A stretch of DNA of 64,000 nucleotides from Nocardioides insulae DSM 17944 (GTDB lineage Bacteria; Actinomycetota; Actinomycetes; Propionibacteriales; Nocardioidaceae), in contig NZ_AUGU01000013.1 in NCBI RefSeq assembly GCF_000422825.1, positions 62,001 to 126,000 of the forward strand. The letters run 5' to 3'. Shown piece after piece: positions 30,809 to 40,642 of this stretch. The notes under the pieces are model-generated. The model did no database searches. It saw only the letters and a program-made list of their open reading frames with translations, and was not told the DNA's origin. The position numbers were made by a program, and so were the translations under genes. Numbering within the stretch: position 1 is the first letter of the stretch; every line of letters starts with the position of its first letter.

Positions 30809-31828
30809 TCAGCCGACCCGGACGCGGGGATCGATGAAGGCGTACAGGATGTCGACGATGATGTTGGCGATGATGACGATCGAGCCGAGCAGCAGCACCA
30901 GGCCGATCAGCACCGGCAGGTCGAAGGTGGCGTTGGCCGTCACCGCGAGTTTCCCGAGGCCGTTGTAGTTGAACACGGTCTCGGTGATGACCGCGCCGCC
31001 GAGCACGGCCGCGAAGTCCAGGCCGGCCATGGTCACCAGCGGGGTGAGCGAGGCCCGCAGCGAGTGCTTGAACAGCACTCTGCGGCCGGCCAGTCCCTTG
31101 GCCCGGGCGGTGCGTACGTAGTCCTCGCTCATCGACTCCAGGACGAAGGCGCGCGTCATCCGGATGTACCCGGCCATGAACAGCAGCGCCAGCGTGAGCC
31201 CGGGCAGGAAGAGGTTGAGTGCCCACTCCCCGACCCCGCCCTCGGCGATCGGGGTGTATTCGGGGAAGGGGAACAGCCCCCATTTGAGCGAGACGTAACG
31301 GATCAGGAAGGTGCCGATGAAGAAGGACGGGAACGCGTAGGCGACCAGCGCCAGGGCGACGATGCCGCGGTCGAGCGGCGAACCTCTGGTGACCGCGGCG
31401 AGCACTCCGAGCAAGATGCCGCCGAGCAGCCACATGATGATCGCCGCCACCGCAAGCGATGCGGAGACGGGGAACGCCTCGCTGATCGACTCGTTGACGG
31501 TCTTGTTGTTGTAGACCGAGTAGCCCAGGCAGGGCGCTGCGCACTCGGTGATCTGGTCCTCGTTCATGGTGGCGCGGAGCTCGGGGTCGACGGGGTACTC
31601 CCGGCCCACCACCAGGCCCTTCATGAACTGGCCCCACTGGACCATCACGGGCTGGTCGTACCCGAGGCTCTTGCGGGCCATCTCGCGGGTGTTCTCGTCA
31701 CAGCTCTTGCCGCAGGCGTAGCGGGCCGGGTCGACCGGCGAGGCGAAGAAGAGCAGGAACGTCACCAGGCTCATGACGATCACCATCACGAGGCCGATGA
31801 AGCATCGGCGGATGACGTAGCCAAGCAT
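30809..31828 (-). CDS. Peptide ABC transporter permease, DppB/OppB type
   Basis: An inner-membrane channel subunit. The 339-residue protein has an N-terminal membrane segment, a long outside loop and about five further segments; the EAA loop DYVRTARAKGLAGRRVLFKHSL contacts the ATPase. The outside loop holds four cysteines (ACGKSCD and ECAAPCLG) that could form disulfides; I recall similar loops in other actinobacterial DppB proteins. ATG 31828 is chosen because AAGGTGG lies six bases upstream; a TTG two codons earlier is open. Confidence 0.92.
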   Translation of the reverse strand: MLGYVIRRCFIGLVMVIVMSLVTFLLFFASPVDPARYACGKSCDENTREMARKSLGYDQPVMVQWGQFMKGLVVGREYPVDPELRATMNEDQITECAAPCLGYSVYNNKTVNESISEAFPVSASLAVAAIIMWLLGGILLGVLAAVTRGSPLDRGIVALALVAYAFPSFFIGTFLIRYVSLKWGLFPFPEYTPIAEGGVGEWALNLFLPGLTLALLFMAGYIRMTRAFVLESMSEDYVRTARAKGLAGRRVLFKHSLRASLTPLVTMAGLDFAAVLGGAVITETVFNYNGLGKLAVTANATFDLPVLIGLVLLLGSIVIIANIIVDILYAFIDPRVRVG

Positions 31829-31934
31829 GTGCAACCACCTTCGGTGGGATCAAACGGTGACCGGGGCGGGGTGGGTTCCCGGTCCGTGGGCGGGTGTGGT
31901 GGGTCGTACGGCGTTCGGCCGGTGCCCACCCAGG

Positions 31935-31963
31935 ACCGGGCGGACGCGGTGCGCCCGCCCGGT
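31935..31963 (-). terminator. Hairpin after the peptide-binding protein gene
   Basis: ACCGGGCGG (31935-31943) pairs with CCGCCCGGT (31955-31963), with further pairing inside the loop. It lies about 50 bases after the binding-protein stop and within the operon, so it may protect the mRNA end or cut transcription partly, giving more binding protein than permease. Confidence 0.6.
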
Positions 31964-32013
31964 CGGGTGATCAGCCGGTGTGGCCGGAGGCCTCACCGAT
32001 CAGATCGGATGGT

Positions 32014-33762
32014 TCAGTTGGAGACGCCGATGGCACCCAGGTCGGGGAAGCCGTTGGACGCCGTGGTGGTGGTGAATTCGGTGACCTTGGATCCGTACAT
32101 GAAGTTGAAGATCGAGATCTCCAACGGGATGTAGGCGGTGTCCTCGCCCAGGATCTTGTCGCCCTCCTGCAGCGCCGTGGTCTGCTCGTCGATCTCGGTC
32201 GCGGTCTGGGCAGCGTGCACCTGCTCCTCGAACGCGTCGCTGCTGTAGGCGCCGTAGTTGTTGCCGTTGCTGCTCGCGGAGAGGTTGACCTTCGAGAACA
32301 GCGGCGGGGTCACGGTGATGGCGGAGGGCCAGTCAGCACCCCAGCCGGCCCAGTAGACGTCCATGTCGGTGTTCGGCTTCTGGATGATGTCGTAGTAGGT
32401 GTCACCGAGCGGGTTGAGGGTGGTCTTGAAACCGGCCTCGTCCCAGGTCGCCTTCAGCGCTGCGGCCTGCTTGTCCGCCGTGTCGGTCTGCTGGTACGCG
32501 TAGGTGATCTCGACGGGGGTCTGGACACCCGACTTCTGGAGCAGCTCCTTGGCCGCCTCGACGTCACCCGAGCTCGAGCCCTCGAAGGCCGGGTTCGGCT
32601 GCGAGCCGGTCACCGCGGGGTTCACGATGGTGTCGGCGGGGATGTAGGCGTGCTCGCCACCGCCGGCCTGGATGTAGGCGTCCTGGTTGGTCGCCGCGGC
32701 CAGGGCCTTGCGGACGTCGGGGTTCTGCATCGTCGGGGACTTGAAGTTCGGCACCAGGTAGTCGACGTAGGGCGACTCGACGGTGACCACGCGGTCCTCG
32801 ACGCTCGGGTTGCCGCTGTCGAAGACCTGGCTGTAGTAGGCCGGGGGCACTCGGCGCTCGGTGACGGCGTTCTGCGCGTCACCCGAGTCGGCGATCAGCT
32901 GGTCGTAGGCGACCTCGGCGGTGTTGCCCAGCTTGAAGACGATCTCGTCGGGCAGCGCGCGGCGGATGTTCTCCGGGTCGTCGGTGGCGGGGTCGTACTC
33001 CGGGTTGCGGACCAGCTTGCCACCGGACGCCTTGTTCCACTCGCCGTCGAGCATGTAGGGGCCGCTGGCGAAGATCTGGAAGTTGGACTTGTCGCCCTTG
33101 TCCATCGACTCCTTGAACGGGTCCATCATGTGCAGCGCGGAGATGGCCAGCGGGAAGTCCGGCCACGGCTTGCTGAAGTGGTAGGTGATGGTCTGCCCGT
33201 CGCAGGTGACGGCCTTGTCGAAGAACTCCTGGCCCTCCCCGCTGTAGGGGCCCTTGTAGACCGACGCACCGGTCTTCGGGTCGGTGGGGACGTCGAGGTA
33301 GGCGATCAGGTAGTTCGGGCCGCCGGTGATGACGTCCTGCGCGAACACCCGGGAGGCGCCGTACTTGAAGTCCTCACAGGTGATCTCGGAGCCGTCCTGC
33401 CAGGTGACGCCGTCCTTGACCGTGAAGGACCACTCGGTGGAGTCCTCGTTGGCGGTGCCGGTGTCGGTGGCCAGGTCGGCGACCGGCGTGTTGGACACGT
33501 CCGGGTCATCCGAGATCGGGAAGGTCACCAGCGTGCGGTAGACGGTCCGGCTCAGGTTGCTGATGTCACGCCCGACGTAGACGCGCTGCGGGTCGAGGTG
33601 CTCGATCGGGGCGTCGATCAGGTAGTTGAGGGTGCCGCCCTCGGTCGCCTCGGTCGACCCCGACGAGTCGTCGGAATCGCTCCCGCCGCCACACGCGGCG
33701 AGGGCAACCGTGAGCGCGGCCGCGGCACTGATCGCCAGTGCGCGCTTCCGGTAGTTGGCCAT
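32014..33762 (-). CDS. Peptide-binding lipoprotein of the ABC transporter (solute-binding family 5)
   Basis: Captures peptides outside the membrane. The 582-residue protein has a lipoprotein signal peptide (MANYRKRALAISAAAALTV) with the lipobox ending LAAC, lipid Cys24, a Gly/Ser linker, then a family 5 fold beginning GGTLNYLIDAPIEHLDPQRV and including TSWTFTV-like WSFTVKDGVTWQDGSEIT. The ATG follows GGAGAAGCA-type sequence. It lies between the two permease genes, an unusual position compared with the usual first place but coherent with the operon. Confidence 0.93.
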   Translation of the reverse strand: MANYRKRALAISAAAALTVALAACGGGSDSDDSSGSTEATEGGTLNYLIDAPIEHLDPQRVYVGRDISNLSRTVYRTLVTFPISDDPDVSNTPVADLATDTGTANEDSTEWSFTVKDGVTWQDGSEITCEDFKYGASRVFAQDVITGGPNYLIAYLDVPTDPKTGASVYKGPYSGEGQEFFDKAVTCDGQTITYHFSKPWPDFPLAISALHMMDPFKESMDKGDKSNFQIFASGPYMLDGEWNKASGGKLVRNPEYDPATDDPENIRRALPDEIVFKLGNTAEVAYDQLIADSGDAQNAVTERRVPPAYYSQVFDSGNPSVEDRVVTVESPYVDYLVPNFKSPTMQNPDVRKALAAATNQDAYIQAGGGEHAYIPADTIVNPAVTGSQPNPAFEGSSSGDVEAAKELLQKSGVQTPVEITYAYQQTDTADKQAAALKATWDEAGFKTTLNPLGDTYYDIIQKPNTDMDVYWAGWGADWPSAITVTPPLFSKVNLSASSNGNNYGAYSSDAFEEQVHAAQTATEIDEQTTALQEGDKILGEDTAYIPLEISIFNFMYGSKVTEFTTTTASNGFPDLGAIGVSN

Positions 33763-33869
33763 TGCTTCTCCTTGGGTGTGTGACGCGCCGGGATCCGGCG
33801 GCACTGTCGACGACGCCGTGCCGTCGAGGTTGTTGGGTTGTGTGCGAGGCGCCCGAGAAACGCCGCGCG

Positions 33870-34877
33870 TCAGCGCGAACTCTTGGGGTCGAGCGCGTCT
33901 CTCAGACCGTCCCCGAGGAGGTTGAACGAGACGACGATGATGCAGATCAGGAACGCGGGGGCGAAGAAGTAGACGAAGTCGGACTCCGCGTAGAGCAGCG
34001 AGTCGCGCAGGATGTTGCCGAGCGTGGGTGTCGGCGGCTTGATGCTCACCCCGAGGTAGGACAGGGCGGCCTCGGCGGAGATGTAGGCCGGCATGGTCAG
34101 CGTGAAGGTGACCAGCACCGGCGCCCACAGGTTGGGGAGCAGCTCCTTGAAGTAGATCCGGAGCTTGCTGGCCCCCAGCAGTTGCGCCGCGTCGACGAAC
34201 TCGCGCTCCCGGATGGAGAGGACCTGCCCGCGGATGATGCGGGCGATGCTGGGCCAGCCGAAGAGCCCGAGCACGAGGACGACGTAGAGTCCCTGGGCGA
34301 TGTTGCCCTCGGGCACGTGCAGGTAATCGGTCAGGAACGCGACCGCGAGCGAGGAGAGCGCCAGCAGCATCAGGGTCTGAGGGAAGCTCAGGGTGAGGTC
34401 GATCGCGCGGCCGATCAGCATGTCGACCCAGCCGCGGCTGAAGCCCGCGACGATGCCGAGCACCACACCGAGGGTCATCGCGACGATGGTGGCCAACAGC
34501 GAGATCGCCAGCGAGAAGGTGATGCCGTACCACAGCCGCGACATGAGGTCCCAGCCCGTGCCGGGCACGATCCCCAGCGGGTGGTCGGCGCTGATGCCGC
34601 CGAAGTCGCCCTTGGGCAGGGTGTTGGCGTCCAGCAGGTCCTGGTTGAGCGTGTAGGGGTCGATCACCCCGAACTTGACCATGAACGGCGCCAGGATGGC
34701 CATGAGCAGATAGATCACGACGATCACCATCGAGACCATCGAGAGCTTGTCCTTGCGGAACCGCTCGGCGGCCAGTCGCATCGGCGACTTGCCGGCCACC
34801 TTCTGGGCCGCGCCCTCGTCCGGCTCGGCCGGCTCAGGCAGCTGCTCCCCTTCCAGGGCGCTCAGCGTGCTGGACAT
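33870..34877 (-). CDS. Peptide ABC transporter permease, DppC/OppC type
   Basis: Second channel subunit and first gene of the transporter operon. The 335-residue protein has a ~45-residue acidic cytoplasmic N-terminus, a membrane segment at SMVSMVIVVIYLLMAILAPF, and about five more; the EAA loop REREFVDAAQLLGASKLRIY contacts the ATPases. The ATG follows GAGGTGAC. The 107-bp gap to the binding-protein gene has no clear structure. Confidence 0.92.
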   Translation of the reverse strand: MSSTLSALEGEQLPEPAEPDEGAAQKVAGKSPMRLAAERFRKDKLSMVSMVIVVIYLLMAILAPFMVKFGVIDPYTLNQDLLDANTLPKGDFGGISADHPLGIVPGTGWDLMSRLWYGITFSLAISLLATIVAMTLGVVLGIVAGFSRGWVDMLIGRAIDLTLSFPQTLMLLALSSLAVAFLTDYLHVPEGNIAQGLYVVLVLGLFGWPSIARIIRGQVLSIREREFVDAAQLLGASKLRIYFKELLPNLWAPVLVTFTLTMPAYISAEAALSYLGVSIKPPTPTLGNILRDSLLYAESDFVYFFAPAFLICIIVVSFNLLGDGLRDALDPKSSR

Positions 34878-35191
34878 GTCACCTCGTGTTCCTACAGTTC
34901 GACGGGCTCGGTGATGCCTCGTGGGCGTCGCCGGTCGAGCGTCGAGTTCAACGCCGTGATGACTTTAAGTGACGGAGAACCCGACAGCGGTCACACCGGA
35001 ATAACGATCTGGTCTCATCACGTGGACGATCGTGGCCGAACCGAGACCTCCCCGGTATCCAGCGGCCGAGGATGACAGAACGACAACACCGGACGAACGC
35101 GGCAACGAGCCTGCCGACACAGCAACGCCCGCCGGGCCGCTCGAGATGACTCGACGGGCCGGCGGGCGGCTGAGGCGGCAGGTCAGGCGTG
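34878..35191. promoter_or_regulatory. 314-bp noncoding gap before the transporter operon
   Basis: Contains the aspS terminator at its right end (35127-35167) and presumably the transporter promoter. On the minus strand TAAAGT (about 34962-34967) could be a -10, with no convincing -35. No ORF of substance, tRNA or riboswitch was recognised. Confidence 0.4.
35127..35167 (-). terminator. Terminator after aspS
   Basis: Arms GCCCGCCGGGCCGCTCGAG and TCGACGGGCCGGCGGGC form a long GC-rich stem with one or two bulges, closed by ATGAC. It begins about 25 bases after the aspS stop. Confidence 0.75.
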
Positions 35192-36970
35192 TCAGGCCTC
35201 GGCAGGCTCCTTCACCTCGGGGACCGCGTCGACACCGGCCTCCTTGCGCTGCTGCGCGGTGATCGGTGCGGGGGCCGCGGTGAGCGGGTCGAAGCCGCCA
35301 CCGGACTTCGGGAAGGCGATCACATCCCGGATCGACTCGGTGCGAGCCAGCATCGCGACGATGCGGTCCATGCCGACCGCGATGCCGCCGTGCGGCGGCG
35401 CGCCGTACTTGAACGCCTCGAGCAGGAAGCCGAACTTCTCCTCGGCCTGATCCCGACTGATCCCCATCACCTCGAAGACCCGCTTCTGGATGTCCTCACG
35501 GTGGATACGGATCGAGCCGCCGCCCAACTCGGTGCCGTTGCACACGATGTCGTAGGCGTAGGCCAGGGCGCTGCCGGGGTCGGTGTCGAAGGTGTCCTCG
35601 AACTCCGGCTTGGGGCCGGTGAAGGCGTGGTGGACCGCGGTCCAGGCACCGGCGCCGACGGCGACGTCACCGGAGGCGACCGCCTCGTCGGCGGGCTCGA
35701 ACATCGGGGCGTCGACCACCCAGGTGAAGGCGAACGCGTCCTCGTCGATGAGGCCGTTGCGCTGGCCGATCTCCAGGCGGGCGGCACCGAGCAGGGCGCG
35801 GCTGGACTTCGGGTTGCCCGCGCCGAAGAAGATGCAGTCGCCGGGAGCCGCACCGACGTGTGCGGCCAGGCCGGCCTTCTCCTCCTCGGTGATGTTCTTC
35901 GCGACCGGGCCGGTGAGGGAGCCGCCCTCCTGGACCAGCACATAGGCCAGCCCGCGGGCGCCGCGCTGCTTGGCCCACTCCTGCCAGGCGTCGAGCTGCC
36001 GGCGGGGCTGGCTAGCTCCACCCGGCATGACCACGGCACCGACGTACGGCGCCTGGAAGACCCGGAAGGGGGTGTCCTTGAAATACTCGGTGCACTCGAC
36101 CAACTCCAGACCCATCCGGAGGTCGGGCTTGTCGGATCCGTAGAGGCGCATCGCGTCGGCGTAGGTCATCCGCGGGATCGGACGCGGGATCTCGACACCG
36201 ATCAGCTGCCACATCTGGGCCAGCACGTCCTCCATGAGGGCGATGACGTCCTCCTGGTCGACGAAGCTCATCTCGATGTCGAGCTGGGTGAACTCCGGCT
36301 GCCGGTCGGCCCGGAAGTCCTCATCGCGGTAGCAGCGGGCGATCTGGTAGTAGCGCTCCATGCCGCCGACCATCAGCAGCTGCTTGAACAGCTGCGGGCT
36401 CTGCGGCAGGGCGTACCAGCTGCCCGGGTGGAGACGGGCGGGTACGACGAAGTCGCGGGCGCCCTCGGGCGTGGAACGGGTCAGGGTCGGGGTCTCGATC
36501 TCGACGAAGTCATGGCGGTCCAAGACGTCGCGGGCGGCCTTGTTCACCTTGCTGCGCAGGCGGATCGCGGCCGCCGGCCCCGGCCGGCGCAGGTCGAGGT
36601 AGCGGTGCCTGAGACGGGCCTCCTCCCCCACCTCGACGTGCTCGTCGACAGGGAATGGCAGCGGTGCAGCAGCGTTGAGCACCTCGAGCTCGGTGACGGT
36701 CACCTCGACCTCGCCGGTGGCGAGGTTGGGGTTGACGTTCTCCGGCGTCCGCGCGATCACCTCGCCGGTCACCTTGATGCAGAACTCGTTGCGCAGCGAG
36801 TGCGCGATCGCCTCGTCGCGGATGACCACCTGGACAACGCCGCTGGCCTCACGGAGGTCGATGAAGGCGACCCCGCCGTGATCGCGCCGGCGGTCCACCC
36901 ACCCGGCGAGGGTGACGGACTGGCCGACGTGCTCGGCGCGCAGGGCGCCGGCGTCATGGGTGCGGATCAC
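35192..36970 (-). CDS. aspS: Aspartyl-tRNA synthetase (bacterial type)
   Basis: Class II synthetase for tRNA-Asp (possibly also tRNA-Asn where GatCAB amidation is used). The 592-residue length and the inserted GAD domain mark the bacterial type. N-terminal OB fold: [22 protein letters not shown]; motif 2 region: [20 protein letters not shown]; motif 3 region: [14 protein letters not shown]. Its ATG overlaps the hisS stop as ATGA, so hisS-aspS are coupled. A strong hairpin follows the stop. Confidence 0.96.
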   Translation of the reverse strand: MIRTHDAGALRAEHVGQSVTLAGWVDRRRDHGGVAFIDLREASGVVQVVIRDEAIAHSLRNEFCIKVTGEVIARTPENVNPNLATGEVEVTVTELEVLNAAAPLPFPVDEHVEVGEEARLRHRYLDLRRPGPAAAIRLRSKVNKAARDVLDRHDFVEIETPTLTRSTPEGARDFVVPARLHPGSWYALPQSPQLFKQLLMVGGMERYYQIARCYRDEDFRADRQPEFTQLDIEMSFVDQEDVIALMEDVLAQMWQLIGVEIPRPIPRMTYADAMRLYGSDKPDLRMGLELVECTEYFKDTPFRVFQAPYVGAVVMPGGASQPRRQLDAWQEWAKQRGARGLAYVLVQEGGSLTGPVAKNITEEEKAGLAAHVGAAPGDCIFFGAGNPKSSRALLGAARLEIGQRNGLIDEDAFAFTWVVDAPMFEPADEAVASGDVAVGAGAWTAVHHAFTGPKPEFEDTFDTDPGSALAYAYDIVCNGTELGGGSIRIHREDIQKRVFEVMGISRDQAEEKFGFLLEAFKYGAPPHGGIAVGMDRIVAMLARTESIRDVIAFPKSGGGFDPLTAAPAPITAQQRKEAGVDAVPEVKEPAEA

Positions 36971-38397
36971 GGGTGCTGCTCCTTGGAGGTGGTGTGGCTG
37001 TTGCTGTTGCTGTGGCTGTGGTCATCGGAGGTGGCGCCGGCCCCGGCGGCCGAGGCATGGGAGATGCGCGGCCGGAGATCCTCGACCGGGGGGCTCCACA
37101 GGGCCGGATCGGCGGCGGCCTGGTCGCCGGAACGGATGTCCTTGACCTCGTGGGCCGCATCGCGCACGAACCAGACGTACGGGATGCCGCGTCGCTCGGC
37201 GTAACGGATCTGCTTGCCGAACTTCGCCGGGCTGGGCGCGACCTCGCAGGGGATCTCGCGGCCGCGCAGGGCCGTGGCGACGGCCTCGGCCTCGGGGCGG
37301 GACTCCTCGTCGTTGAGGGCCACCAGGACGACACTGGGCACCGACCGGTCGGCGGTGAGCACGCCCTTGCCGATCAGCGGCACCAGCAGCCGGCTCACCC
37401 CCAGAGAGATGCCGACGCCCGGGTACGTCGTGCGGCCGTCGGTGGCGAGCGCGTCGTACCGGCCGCCCGAGCAGATCGAGCCGAGCGACTCGTAGCCGTC
37501 CAGCCGGGTCTCGAAGACCGTGCCGGTGTAGTAGTCGAGCCCACGCGCGATCTTGAGGTCAGCCTCGACCCGGGTGCGGTCGGTGGTGAGATCGGCGCAC
37601 CCGCGGATCAGGGCGGCCAGTTCCTCCAGGCCCTCGTCGAGCAGCTCGTGCTCGACCCCGAGGTCGCGCACCTTCGCCACGAACGAGTCGTCCGGCGTGC
37701 TGATCGAGGCCAGCGCCAGACAGGAGTCGGCCTGTGCCTCGGTCAGGCCGGCCTCGGCGACCAGCAGGCGGCGTACCTCCGCCTCGGGCAGCTTGTCGAG
37801 CTTGTCGATCAGCCGCATGACCTCGTCGATGTCCGGGGCTCCGAGACCGGTGTAGAAGCCCTGGATGAGCTTGCGGTTGTTGACCTGCAGGCGGATCCCC
37901 GGCAGACCCAGCAGCTCCGGCCCGGCCAGCCGGGACAGGGCGTCGAGCATTACGCGGGTGACCTCGACGTCGTGGTGGAAGGGCAGCGTGTCGCGCCCGA
38001 CGATGTCGATGTCGGCCTGGGTGAACTCCCGGAAGCGTCCCTCCTGGGGCCGTTCGCCGCGCCAGACCTTCTGGATCTGGTAGCGGCGGAAGGGGAAGTC
38101 GAGCTTGCCGGCGTTCTCCAGGACGTAACGCGCGAACGGGACGGTCAGGTCGAAGTGCAGGCCGATGCCCTTGTCCTTGCCGGCGTCCTCCTCCTGGAGT
38201 CGGCGCAGCAGGTAGACCTCCTTGGAGGTCTCACCCTTGCGGAGCAGCTGGTCCAGCGGCTCGACCGCCCGGGTCTCGATGCCGGCGAAACCATGCAGTT
38301 CGAACGTGCGGGCCAAGCTGGCCAGCACCTGCTGCTCGACGACGCGCTCGGCCGGCAGGAACTCGGGGAACCCGCTGAGGCGGGTGGGCTTGCTCAT
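36967..38397 (-). CDS. hisS: Histidyl-tRNA synthetase with low-complexity C-terminal tail
   Basis: Class II synthetase for tRNA-His. The 476-residue protein has motif 2 in [20 protein letters not shown] with the ADIDIVG strand, histidine motif A in [15 protein letters not shown], and histidine motif B in [13 protein letters not shown]. It is about 50 residues longer than common HisRS forms; the last ~23 residues ([19 protein letters not shown]) are Ser/His/Asn-rich and encoded by short DNA repeats. It starts directly after the hydrolase stop (TGAATG) and overlaps aspS. Confidence 0.95.
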   Translation of the reverse strand: MSKPTRLSGFPEFLPAERVVEQQVLASLARTFELHGFAGIETRAVEPLDQLLRKGETSKEVYLLRRLQEEDAGKDKGIGLHFDLTVPFARYVLENAGKLDFPFRRYQIQKVWRGERPQEGRFREFTQADIDIVGRDTLPFHHDVEVTRVMLDALSRLAGPELLGLPGIRLQVNNRKLIQGFYTGLGAPDIDEVMRLIDKLDKLPEAEVRRLLVAEAGLTEAQADSCLALASISTPDDSFVAKVRDLGVEHELLDEGLEELAALIRGCADLTTDRTRVEADLKIARGLDYYTGTVFETRLDGYESLGSICSGGRYDALATDGRTTYPGVGISLGVSRLLVPLIGKGVLTADRSVPSVVLVALNDEESRPEAEAVATALRGREIPCEVAPSPAKFGKQIRYAERRGIPYVWFVRDAAHEVKDIRSGDQAAADPALWSPPVEDLRPRISHASAAGAGATSDDHSHSNSNSHTTSKEQHP

Positions 38398-39135
38398 TCA
38401 CAGACCTCGGGTGTTCGGCTGTTGCCGCGGCGCGCCGTCGGGCAGGGCGGCGAGATCCTCGGCGAGGGACAGCAGGAAGGGGTTGGTGGCGCGCTCGGCG
38501 CCCACGGACGTCTGCTCACCGTGGCCGGGGAGGACCACGATGTCGTCGGGCAGCGGCAGCAGCTTGGTGGCCAGGCTCCGCAGCATCGTCGGATGGTCGC
38601 CGCCCGGGAGGTCGGTGCGGCCGATGGAACCCGCGAAGAGGAAGTCTCCGGAGAACATCACCTCCGACACGTCCGGTACGTCGGGGTACGGCGTACGGAA
38701 GGTCACCGACCCCTCGGTGTGTCCCGGGGTGTGATCGACGACGAAGCTCAGCCCGGCGATCTCGAGCCGCTGGGCATCGGAGAGCTCCTGGACGTCGTCC
38801 GGCTCCGCCCAGGTGTAGTCACCACCGAGCAGCATCCGGCTCGACTCGGCCGACATGCCGGCCATCGGATCGCTCAGCAGATGCCGGTCGCGTGGGTGGA
38901 TCCACGCGGTCGCGTCGTAGGTGCCCGCGACCGGGGCCACCGACCACATGTGATCGATGTGCCCGTGGGTGACCAGCACGGCGACCGGCTTGAGCCGATG
39001 CTCGCGGATCACCTCGGCCACCCCGTCGGCGGAGTCCTTGCCCGGATCGATGACGACGCACTCGCTGCCCGGGCCGGTCGCGGCCACGTAGCAGTTGGTG
39101 CCCCACGGGCCTGCGGGGAAACCTGCGATCAACAC
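38398..39135 (-). CDS. Metallo-beta-lactamase-fold hydrolase (glyoxalase II-like)
   Basis: A 245-residue MBL-fold protein. Metal ligands are in THGHIDHMWS near residue 60, HTPGHTEGSV, FSGDFLFAGSIGRTD and the final LPGHGEQT. This pattern fits hydroxyacylglutathione-hydrolase-like enzymes; the true thiol ester substrate in a mycothiol-using actinobacterium is unknown. A homologue precedes hisS in Mycobacterium. GTG 39135 lies six bases after a TAGGCT -10 (39142-39147), implying a leaderless message. It heads the hydrolase-hisS-aspS operon. Confidence 0.85.
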   Translation of the reverse strand: MLIAGFPAGPWGTNCYVAATGPGSECVVIDPGKDSADGVAEVIREHRLKPVAVLVTHGHIDHMWSVAPVAGTYDATAWIHPRDRHLLSDPMAGMSAESSRMLLGGDYTWAEPDDVQELSDAQRLEIAGLSFVVDHTPGHTEGSVTFRTPYPDVPDVSEVMFSGDFLFAGSIGRTDLPGGDHPTMLRSLATKLLPLPDDIVVLPGHGEQTSVGAERATNPFLLSLAEDLAALPDGAPRQQPNTRGL

Positions 39136-39141
39136 CGGTGA

Positions 39142-39147
39142 AGCCTA
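39142..39147 (-). promoter_or_regulatory. -10 box of the leaderless hydrolase-hisS-aspS transcript
   Basis: TAGGCT in GATAGGCT context on the minus strand, six bases before GTG 39135. The divergent gene at 39281 has a -10-like TACGAT at 39208-39213 on the plus strand, so the 145-bp gap carries two divergent promoters. Confidence 0.5.
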
Positions 39148-39280
39148 TCGAGGGTGCTGCCCATCCGTCTCATCGGTTCCTCTGGCCCGCTCGCCGGATC
39201 CTCTGACTACGATAGGCGCCTGCGCGCGAATGATGACGCGGGGCAGCGTGACCACCACCGATGAGGACAGGACCACACCA

Positions 39281-40522
39281 GTGACGAGCGAGCAGTGGGG
39301 CCGGGTCGATGAGGACGGCACCGTCTACGTGAAGACTGCGGACGGCGAGCGATCCGTCGGTCAGTACCCAGAGGGCACTCCCGAGGAAGCACTGCACTTC
39401 TTCACCGAACGCTACGACGCCCTCGCCTTCGAGGTCGAACTGCTGGAGAAGCGGGTGCACGCCGCCAAGCTGACCCCGGAGGAGGCCGCCACTTCGGTCA
39501 AGACCGTGCGCGAGCAGGTCGTCGATGCCAACGCGGTCGGTGACCTGGCCGCCCTCACCGCCCGCCTCGACGCCCTCACCCCGCTCATCGCCACCCAGCG
39601 CGAAGCCCGCAAGGCCGAACGCGCGGCCCGCAACGCGGAGGCACGCGAGGAGAAGGAGAAGGTCGTCGCCGAGGCCGAGCGTCTGGCCACCGGCAACGAC
39701 TGGCGACACGGTGCCAACCGGTTGCGCGAACTCCTCGACAAGTGGAAGTCGCTCCCCCGCATCGACCGCAGCGCGGACGACGCCCTGTGGCGACGCTTCT
39801 CCACCGCCCGCACCGCCTACACCCGCCGTCGCAAGGCGCACTTCGCCGAACTCAACGAGAAGCGTGACAGCGCCCGCGCGGTCAAGGAGCGCCTGGTCGT
39901 CGAGGCCGAGGGGATGGCCGACTCCACCGACTGGGGCGCCACCGCTGCGGCGTACCGCGACCTGATGCGCCAGTGGAAGGCCGCCGGGCCGGCCCCCAAG
40001 GAGGTCGACGACAAGCTCTGGAAGCGGTTCCGCGGCGCCCAGGACGTCTTCTTCGGCGCTCGTGACGCCGCCAATGCCGAGATCGACGCCGAGTACGCCG
40101 CCAACGCCGAGGTGAAGGAGGGGATCCTGGTCGAGGCCGAGGCCCTCCTCCCCCAGCTCGAGGCCGAGGACGCCGACCTGACCGCGATCAAGGCCTCCTT
40201 CCGCGACCTTGCCGACCGCTGGGACGAGGCCGGCAAGGTCCCCCGCGACCGGATGCGCGAACTCGAGGGGCGGATGCGCAAGGTCGAGCAGGCGATCAAG
40301 TCGCTCGAGGACGAGCAGTGGCGCCGCACCGACCCGGAGAAGTCGGCCCGTGCCGACGACATGGTGAGCAAGCTCGAGGCCGCCATCGCCGAGGTCGAGG
40401 CCGACCTGGCCAAGGCCCGCGCGGCCGGTGACCCCAAGCGGATCGCCTCCCTGGAGGACAACCTCGCCTCCCGCCAGCAGTTCCTCGAGATGGCCCGTCG
40501 CGCCTCTGCCGACTTCTCCTGA
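39281..40522 (+). CDS. DUF349 domain-repeat protein
   Basis: A 413-residue, highly charged, almost wholly helical protein of unknown function. The opening block (WGRVDEDGTVYVKTADGERS) is followed by coiled coil and three DUF349-like repeats, each with a W-(R/K)-x(10-20)-LW(K/R)RF pattern (KWKSLPRI...LWRRF; QWKAAGPAPK...LWKRF; then DRWDEAGKVPRDR). Start is uncertain: GTG 39281 matches relatives I recall, GTG 39248 and ATG 39230 are open. Distantly similar DUF349 proteins have been linked to stress or DNA processing, but I assign no function. A repeat element follows its stop. Confidence 0.75.
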   Translation: MTSEQWGRVDEDGTVYVKTADGERSVGQYPEGTPEEALHFFTERYDALAFEVELLEKRVHAAKLTPEEAATSVKTVREQVVDANAVGDLAALTARLDALTPLIATQREARKAERAARNAEAREEKEKVVAEAERLATGNDWRHGANRLRELLDKWKSLPRIDRSADDALWRRFSTARTAYTRRRKAHFAELNEKRDSARAVKERLVVEAEGMADSTDWGATAAAYRDLMRQWKAAGPAPKEVDDKLWKRFRGAQDVFFGARDAANAEIDAEYAANAEVKEGILVEAEALLPQLEAEDADLTAIKASFRDLADRWDEAGKVPRDRMRELEGRMRKVEQAIKSLEDEQWRRTDPEKSARADDMVSKLEAAIAEVEADLAKARAAGDPKRIASLEDNLASRQQFLEMARRASADFS

Positions 40523-40541
40523 TCGGGGTCGTCTCGGCTGA

Positions 40542-40626
40542 ACGTTTCACCGGTTCACCGGGGAAAGTGGCGCTACCCAGCCGAAAAATCGGCCAGGTAG
40601 CGCCACTTTTGCCTGGGTCACGTGAC
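40542..40626 (-). repeat. Two-hairpin dispersed repeat, copy 2 (3' of the DUF349 gene)
   Basis: Same element as 12069-12153, inverted. Hairpin B (40545-40566) has one mismatch; hairpin A pairs 40564-40584 with 40589-40609 around AAAA, with two internal mismatches. At the stem base GTGG/CCAC replaces GGTG/CACC of copy 1, so both strands changed together. It starts 19 bases after the DUF349 stop, hairpin B first. Confidence 0.85.
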
Positions 40627-40642
40627 AGGAGAGACTGCTGGT

